NCBI GenBank assembly: GCA_002345205.1
Contig: DDVI01000042.1
Span: 1-37,543 of the forward strand
DNA: 37,543 nucleotides
Source: Bdellovibrionaceae bacterium UBA2316
Lineage (GTDB): Bacteria > Bdellovibrionota > Bdellovibrionia > Bdellovibrionales > Bdellovibrionaceae
Reading direction: 5' to 3'
The translations under genes and the position numbers were made by a program. This document shows, one piece after another, positions 33,054-37,543 of the stretch; position 1 is the first letter of the stretch, and every line of letters begins with the position of its first letter. The notes under the pieces were generated by a model. That model was not told the DNA's origin and ran no database searches. It saw only the letters and a program-made list of their open reading frames with translations.

Positions 33054-33567
33054 TACGGACCTGGCTTACCACCTCATCGAGATCATCGACTACAAAACGT
33101 ACCGTTTCCCCCAGCACTATAGGTTTTTCAGAACGCTCAACATGTTCTTTTTCAATTTGTCTAGAAAGCAGTGTTTTGCCTGACCTATTAATTAACTGGA
33201 TTTCAAATTCTTTAAAAAACCCACAAGGCATTCGAACTTCTAAAAAACTGTTTCCGCTGGTTAAGCTTGTCGAAATTTTTTTAACTTCCTCAAATGAAAT
33301 AAACCTAAGTGCAAATGTCTGATCATTAATTTTGCCGAGTCGATCAAAAACTAGTTCGCTATTTCTTAGCTCATAGGAAAATCCATAGTCAGCTTTTTTG
33401 ATCGAATTTTTAAAATCAAATAAAACAGGAAGCGTATACACCTTATCGTCAGTTCGCTTTTTCTGAGCAAAAGCTATGGATATGGTAAGAAAAACCACCA
33501 GACTCAAAAGATAAGTTATAATCTGCCTTTTATAATGCTTAAAGTTAAACGTGTCCCTTTCAATCAT
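33019..33567 (-). CDS. signal-peptide-bearing N-terminal part of the split barrel protein
   Basis: 182 aa. An N-terminal hydrophobic segment (about residues 14-35, ending SIAFAQKK) is a signal peptide or anchor. The rest is a beta-rich domain (ELRNSELVFDRL, SFLEVRMPCGFFKEFEIQLINRSGKTLL) ending in VKLCLA at a TAA. It overlaps the barrel ORF by 35 bp and lies in the frame one base different from it. It is first in the operon that continues to 29031. Confidence 0.6.
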   Translation of the reverse strand: MIERDTFNFKHYKRQIITYLLSLVVFLTISIAFAQKKRTDDKVYTLPVLFDFKNSIKKADYGFSYELRNSELVFDRLGKINDQTFALRFISFEEVKKISTSLTSGNSFLEVRMPCGFFKEFEIQLINRSGKTLLSRQIEKEHVERSEKPIVLGETVRFVVDDLDEVVSQVRNEKEPVKLCLA

Positions 33568-33620
33568 TTCTAGAATACACTAGAAAGGCAAACCGTTTTA
33601 ATTTCAAAAGAAGTGTGATT

Positions 33621-34388
33621 ATGAAGATTAAATTTTTATTTCTATTTTTTACGACTACCCTACTTTGTTCGTGCGCCTCATACTTTGTTCGAAAAGAGTG
33701 CGAGAGAAAGAATTGGTTCGACTATGGTTACCAAATCGCAATGTCAGGCAAACGACTAAACAGCGACCACTATCTCAACGAGTGCCGTAAGGCCGAAGCT
33801 GAAATCCAAGAGGCACAGCTAGACCTTGGTTTTAAATCAGGTATGTCAAACTATTGTAAACCCGAGGTCGTATTAGCCAGTGGCAAGAAAGGTCAGTTTT
33901 TCAATTCTGAATTTTGCGATCCCGGCCAAGTTAAACTTTTAACCGCAAAACATAGTGAAGGCGTCCACGCATTTTGTGAACCTAGCAATGGACATTCATT
34001 TGGCGCAAGCGGCGGTTCTTACAATCAAATCTGTCCAAAAGAAAAAGAAGAAGCCTTCCTGAAAGAATATCGTAAAGGTAGAAAAAAATATTTAACGGCA
34101 TCTATAAGTGAAAATAATAATCGCATTCAAAAATTAAACTCTGAAATTAATATGTCAAATTTAAAGAAAGCAAATTTAGAAGGCGAATTAAAAATTATCG
34201 AAGCCGTTCAACTTGTACGCCCGACTCCGGCAACGGCCAACCAACCGGATCCAACTGAAGAAAAAAAACGTGATCTTCGAACCAAGATAAATAAATCGGA
34301 CGCAGAACTGCGAAGTTTAAATATGAATAAGACTAGGCTTCAAGAATCAATCTATTCCATGGAAAAAGAAGTCCTTACTTTAGACTAA
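33621..34388 (+). CDS. DUF2799 family lipoprotein
   Basis: 255 aa from ATG 33621 (AAGAAG upstream). Lipoprotein signal MKIKFLFLFFTTTLLCSC. The DUF2799 pattern is clear: CERKNWFDYGYQIAMSGK, LGFKSGMSNYC, then C-terminal YRKGR. After that come about 90 residues of charged coiled-coil (NNRIQKLNSEINMSNLKKANLEG and RDLRTKINKSDAELRSLNMNK), split by a Pro-rich linker. Family function is unknown. It is divergent from the barrel operon, separated by about 50 bp. Confidence 0.85.
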   Translation: MKIKFLFLFFTTTLLCSCASYFVRKECERKNWFDYGYQIAMSGKRLNSDHYLNECRKAEAEIQEAQLDLGFKSGMSNYCKPEVVLASGKKGQFFNSEFCDPGQVKLLTAKHSEGVHAFCEPSNGHSFGASGGSYNQICPKEKEEAFLKEYRKGRKKYLTASISENNNRIQKLNSEINMSNLKKANLEGELKIIEAVQLVRPTPATANQPDPTEEKKRDLRTKINKSDAELRSLNMNKTRLQESIYSMEKEVLTLD

Positions 34389-34414
34389 TAGTAACTGCGG
34401 GAACACGATTAAAA

Positions 34415-34801
34415 TTATCTTCGTTTGCCTGGAGAGTTTTCCATGACGATTTTAATTTTTTCCAGAAATAAATCGAAATCAAATGGCTTTTCCATGTACG
34501 CAACGGCACCCTGCTTTTGATTCTCTGTCATATGCGCTTTGTTTCCGTTTCCGCTCATGCAAATAAACGGAGTCACGATTCCACTCGTTCTTAAATTACG
34601 TAGTAGTTCATCACCTTTCATATTTGGCATCTGCACATCAGACACAATTAAGTCGTATTGATTTGAACTTATCCGATCAAACGCTTGCTTGCCATCACTA
34701 CAGGTGTCAATTCGTTCGAACATACATTCGAGGTTCGCTTTCAGAGCTTCCAGCAGATCTGTTTCATCATCCACAAGCATGCAAGAGCTATATTTTTTCA
34801 T
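34415..34801 (-). CDS. stand-alone response-regulator receiver domain
   Basis: 128 aa CheY-like domain: acidic pair D11/D12, phospho-acceptor D55 in LIVSDVQMP, Ser83 and Lys105 in MEKPF. No output domain, so it signals by protein-protein contact or phosphotransfer. GGTGAGG is 4 bases before the ATG. No kinase lies in the window. Convergent with the DUF2799 gene. Confidence 0.92.
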   Translation of the reverse strand: MKKYSSCMLVDDETDLLEALKANLECMFERIDTCSDGKQAFDRISSNQYDLIVSDVQMPNMKGDELLRNLRTSGIVTPFICMSGNGNKAHMTENQKQGAVAYMEKPFDFDLFLEKIKIVMENSPGKRR

Positions 34802-34932
34802 AAAACCTCACCGGGTTTTATTTCGACATAAATACAGAGGGACTATAAACAAAAAAGGTTGTTTATTAATCATATTGATACACAGCTAATCATCCCTAGA
34901 CAAACCAACTATTTAGTCACAGGATTTTCAAT

Positions 34933-35787
34933 ATGTCTTATCTATTAGCAGAAACTAGTCATGGAAAAGTATCTTATAGACGTCTCGGAAACGGACCTCG
35001 AAAAATTTTATTCTTTCACGGCTTTCCTGGCTCAAGTAAACAAATCGATATCTTTAAAAATGAAGTCGAAAAGCTAGGTTTAGATGTTTTGTGCTTTGAT
35101 CGCCCCGGATATTATCACACCGAAATTAAAACGAGTGATACATTATCTGTTACTACGGATATAGCAATGGAACTAGTTTCTATGTTAGGATGGACCGATT
35201 TTGAAATCGTTACTGTTAGCGGAGGGACACCGTTTGGCATAACTATCGGATTAAAATACCCTATGCACGTGAAAGCAATTCGCGTGATTTGTGGACTTGG
35301 TGATTTAAATGTTCCATCTGTTAGAAAAAATTTCTCAGCACTATCGCTATGGGGCCTCAAAATTTTACCGATAGTTCCTTCTTCGTTAATTGTTAAGGCG
35401 CTTAAAACTAACCCTACACGACGAAATCCTGTTATGGATTTTTTTATTCCCGCTTCGAAGCCTGATTTAGAGATTGCACGTCACAAAGGCGTCGGTACTT
35501 CATTAAGTCAATCGTTACTGGAAGCTTTACAACAAGGATTTTTAGGGCCGAAGCAAGACACTACTGCCTTTATGTCAAATTGGTCAGTAGGTAGTTTGAA
35601 TTTATCGCCACCCATTCATTTCTGGCATGGCGATCAAGATCATGTCATTTCAAACGGCGTTTCGTCGTCGATGGCTTCTTTGTTTCCAGGCGGAAAAATG
35701 ACTTTAGTTAAAAACCAGGGGCATGTTAGTCTGCCAGTGACTTCGATCGGCCAGATCCTGAACTTTGATTTTTCAAAGTCGACCTGA
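34933..35787 (+). CDS. alpha/beta hydrolase
   Basis: 284 aa, cytoplasmic. HGFPGSS oxyanion motif, CFDRPGYYHTE, nucleophile strand TVSGGTP (first elbow glycine replaced by Thr, Ser about residue 96 kept), HGDQDHVI with the acid Asp and a final GHVSLP His. Substrate unknown. The last 62 bp overlap the convergent gene at 35726, so one of the two ends may be over-read. Confidence 0.82.
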   Translation: MSYLLAETSHGKVSYRRLGNGPRKILFFHGFPGSSKQIDIFKNEVEKLGLDVLCFDRPGYYHTEIKTSDTLSVTTDIAMELVSMLGWTDFEIVTVSGGTPFGITIGLKYPMHVKAIRVICGLGDLNVPSVRKNFSALSLWGLKILPIVPSSLIVKALKTNPTRRNPVMDFFIPASKPDLEIARHKGVGTSLSQSLLEALQQGFLGPKQDTTAFMSNWSVGSLNLSPPIHFWHGDQDHVISNGVSSSMASLFPGGKMTLVKNQGHVSLPVTSIGQILNFDFSKST

Positions 35788-36424
35788 TCTTTTCAAAATA
35801 CTTTCTAAACTCAGTCCCCAGCGGCATAAACCGTTCTAACTTGTTTTGGGCGGTCGCTAAATCAAGCGAATTTGCTTCCTGCCATAAATCTTCATATATA
35901 TGTTGAGTCGCACCGACAGCAAGTGAGGGAAAAGCCCCATCCTCAACTTCACCAAATCCCACAATCAAAAATCTAGAAAATAATTCCTTCATCCCTCGGT
36001 TATAACTGCTTTCGTTGTCTTTACCCTGCAAGCCAGTAAGTTTTTTTAGATCACGTGTCGATAGAGGAGAGTCGCTCTCTAGCTCACTCAAAAGAGCTTT
36101 GCCCTGAACCGATAGTTTAAATGTTAAAGGAGCTTCATTTTTTAAAATGGCGATTAATGCCACAAATAAATCTCTAGAAAAAAATGTAGCTCGCCCCGAA
36201 TGCCATTTGGAATATACCACGTCTTTGCACGTTGAAAGCTCTTTCATCAACTGCCACATCTTAAAGACTTTCTGATCTCCGTTATCGTCCCACTCCCATT
36301 TCAACTTTGTCTTAGGGTAAAACTCTGACCAAATTGATTTAGGAGTCGGTTTATTATTATTCGGAAATATCAGGAGCACGCCATTTTTATTGATCGCCTT
36401 AATGGCATCGGACATTTTACTCAT
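35726..36424 (-). CDS. AlkZ-related-like winged-helix protein
   Basis: 232 aa, cytoplasmic. VVYSKWHSGRATFFSRDLFVALI (residues about 69-91) is reminiscent of AlkZ-related proteins, a branch of the HTH_42 DNA-glycosylase family. LSTRDLKKLTGLQGKDNESSYNRGMKELFSRFLIVGFGE resembles a winged-helix read-out region that follows. DNA glycosylase activity cannot be claimed. It lies 14 bp downstream of the MarC gene and is probably cotranscribed with it. Confidence 0.55.
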   Translation of the reverse strand: MSKMSDAIKAINKNGVLLIFPNNNKPTPKSIWSEFYPKTKLKWEWDDNGDQKVFKMWQLMKELSTCKDVVYSKWHSGRATFFSRDLFVALIAILKNEAPLTFKLSVQGKALLSELESDSPLSTRDLKKLTGLQGKDNESSYNRGMKELFSRFLIVGFGEVEDGAFPSLAVGATQHIYEDLWQEANSLDLATAQNKLERFMPLGTEFRKYFEKIRSTLKNQSSGSGRSKSLAD

Positions 36425-36438
36425 GCTTAATCCTATAT

Positions 36439-37029
36439 TTAATTATCCACAAGCTTCATCATTTCCATAATACCAGAACGTACAAACATTACACCTATTG
36501 CAGCCATCAATAAAGAGAACACTTTGTTAAAGGCATCGCTGGCGTCTTCACCTAACCATTTTAGAATAATATTACCTCGCGAGAACAAAACCCAAACGAT
36601 AATGAGATTTAATGTCAAACTAGCTACTATAGTGAACACTCCATATTGATCAGAACCTACCATTAACGTGGTCAACGCTGCGGGGCCCATCATCAATGGA
36701 ATAGCGATCGGCACTAAACCCACTTTTGTGGGGGTCGGCGCGCCTTGATGGCTAGCCGTAACTAACAAATCTCGAATGGCGAAAATTAAAAGTAACAATC
36801 CTCCAGCGACCTTGAAATCGCTTTCTGTGATCCCTAAAAATGAAAATATAGTTTTACCTGCTACGATAAATACGATTCCGATAACAAAAGCCGATAACGT
36901 GGCTCGATGGATCAATCGCGTTCGGTCATCTTCGGATAGGGATTTCGTTAAACCCACTAAAAACGGTAACGCACCGACAACATCAATGGCGACGAACAAC
37001 GCAATAAATGATTTTAAAAAACCTTCCAT
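36439..37029 (-). CDS. marC: MarC family integral membrane protein
   Basis: 196 aa from ATG 37029; a longer frame starts at 37059. Six hydrophobic helices with the MarC signatures: FIALFVAIDVVGALPFLVGLT at the N-terminus, DFKVAGGLLLLIFAI, and GLVPIAIPLMMGPAALTTLM. The role of the family is unclear despite the name (multiple antibiotic resistance); no antibiotic link is implied. Followed 14 bp later by the AlkZ-related-like gene. Confidence 0.9.
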   Translation of the reverse strand: MEGFLKSFIALFVAIDVVGALPFLVGLTKSLSEDDRTRLIHRATLSAFVIGIVFIVAGKTIFSFLGITESDFKVAGGLLLLIFAIRDLLVTASHQGAPTPTKVGLVPIAIPLMMGPAALTTLMVGSDQYGVFTIVASLTLNLIIVWVLFSRGNIILKWLGEDASDAFNKVFSLLMAAIGVMFVRSGIMEMMKLVDN

Positions 37030-37176
37030 ATCTGCACCACCCCAAAGCAAATTTAACATCGCTGTTTTCGCTAGTCATCCTTTGTTCGTTCCGAATGTTG
37101 GTACCAGTCAAAATATAAAAATTAGTTTTGTTCGTTAGGACAATTATGTCTACTATGGTTCAATAATGGATTTTTC

Positions 37177-37543
37177 GTGTTAGCAAAAAAGTTCCTCTTA
37201 GTTTTAATATTAGTTTCATCATATACCATGGCCAAGCCGCTGGGAGGGATTCCCGTCATTGAGCAAGGGGAAACACGACTGGAAATCGAAATGCTTTCAG
37301 ATTTATGGACCTCTCCGTACCATCGTAAAGATACGCCTCAAAGAATTACTCAGATCGCTTTAAAAATTCCAATTCTTAATACGGACTCTAGAAAGATGTC
37401 TTTCTCTGTAGATGGAGAAAATCGTAGTCATGGTATTCCAGATTTAACTATTGGTGATAATCAAGTGCGTGTGGGTCCTCAGCTAAAAAATGAAACAATT
37501 GGGTTTGGATATGGTAAAGTATTAACCCGGCCGAAAGTATTTG
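37177..37543 (+). CDS. secreted protein, 3' end off window
   Basis: A frame from GTG 37177 is open to the right edge (122 codons). It begins with a signal peptide (MLAKKFLLVLILVSSYTMAKP). The mature part (TRLEIEMLSDLWTSPYHRKD, then beta-type stretches) is not recognised and could be the start of a barrel or periplasmic domain. AATGGA lies just before the GTG. An ATG at 37228 would lose the signal peptide. Confidence 0.6.
   Translation, partial: MLAKKFLLVLILVSSYTMAKPLGGIPVIEQGETRLEIEMLSDLWTSPYHRKDTPQRITQIALKIPILNTDSRKMSFSVDGENRSHGIPDLTIGDNQVRVGPQLKNETIGFGYGKVLTRPKVF

Noticed and set aside
34415..34801. Two-component system
   Set aside because: Only the receiver domain is present; no histidine kinase lies nearby.
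1..37543. CRISPR array
   Set aside because: No regularly spaced short repeats with unique spacers; the repeats found are two or three copies with palindromic structure.

Overview
The window looks like a chromosomal segment of a Bdellovibrio-type predatory bacterium (Bdellovibrionota). This is inferred, not proven, from three things: the gene mix (many signal-peptide and lipobox proteins, trypsin-like serine proteases, DUF3015 and DUF4105 proteins, several lysozyme-fold or lytic-transglycosylase-like proteins), the moderate AT bias, and long intergenic inverted repeats. There is no rRNA operon, intact tRNA, CRISPR array, integrase or transposase.

Layout. 1-1171 (minus): a PepSY-type membrane protein translationally coupled to a GCS2-family carboxylate-amine ligase that runs off the left edge. 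1279-5370: an orphan 345-aa protein on minus, then a plus run of TatD nuclease, TcdA-like ThiF/E1 enzyme, a 48-aa membrane peptide and a SAM methyltransferase. 5403-5637: a large near-perfect inverted repeat. 5746-10115: deoxyhypusine-synthase-like enzyme with its terminator, secreted trypsin-like lipoprotein, alpha/beta hydrolase (minus), and a GDT1/UPF0016 transporter preceded by a probable manganese (yybP-ykoY) riboswitch whose ribosome-binding site is in a hairpin. 10116-10979: a small membrane protein and a gene-poor stretch holding a short ORF broken at an 8-G tract. 11-18.5 kb: lipoprotein, a second trypsin-like protease, a GT22/Alg9-like membrane glycosyltransferase, a DUF4105 protein, a DUF3015 tandem pair and a lipoprotein hydrolase. 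19.0-21.7 kb: an ECF sigma factor overlapping a membrane-anchored vWA protein.

21.7-25.4 kb is the most accessory-looking part. It has an inverted-repeat element splitting a small ORF, a DUF1905 gene bracketed by a 19-bp direct repeat, and a tightly overlapping operon of HigB-type toxin, HigA-type antitoxin, an unsecreted lytic-transglycosylase-like protein and a lipoprotein. A tRNA-like 3' fragment and a third copy of the repeat lie just upstream. 25.4-28.9 kb: a large lipoprotein coupled to an outer-membrane barrel-like protein. 29.0-33.6 kb: a minus-strand operon of an apparently split outer-membrane protein, a lytic-transglycosylase-like secreted protein, a small secreted protein and a lysozyme-like lipoprotein. 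33.6-37.5 kb: DUF2799 lipoprotein, stand-alone receiver domain, alpha/beta hydrolase, an AlkZ-related-like protein, a MarC protein and the start of a secreted protein cut by the right edge.

The best candidates for undescribed biology are the toxin-antitoxin/lytic-enzyme/lipoprotein operon, the lysozyme-like operon with its split barrel gene, and the repeat families sitting at gene ends and inside small ORFs.
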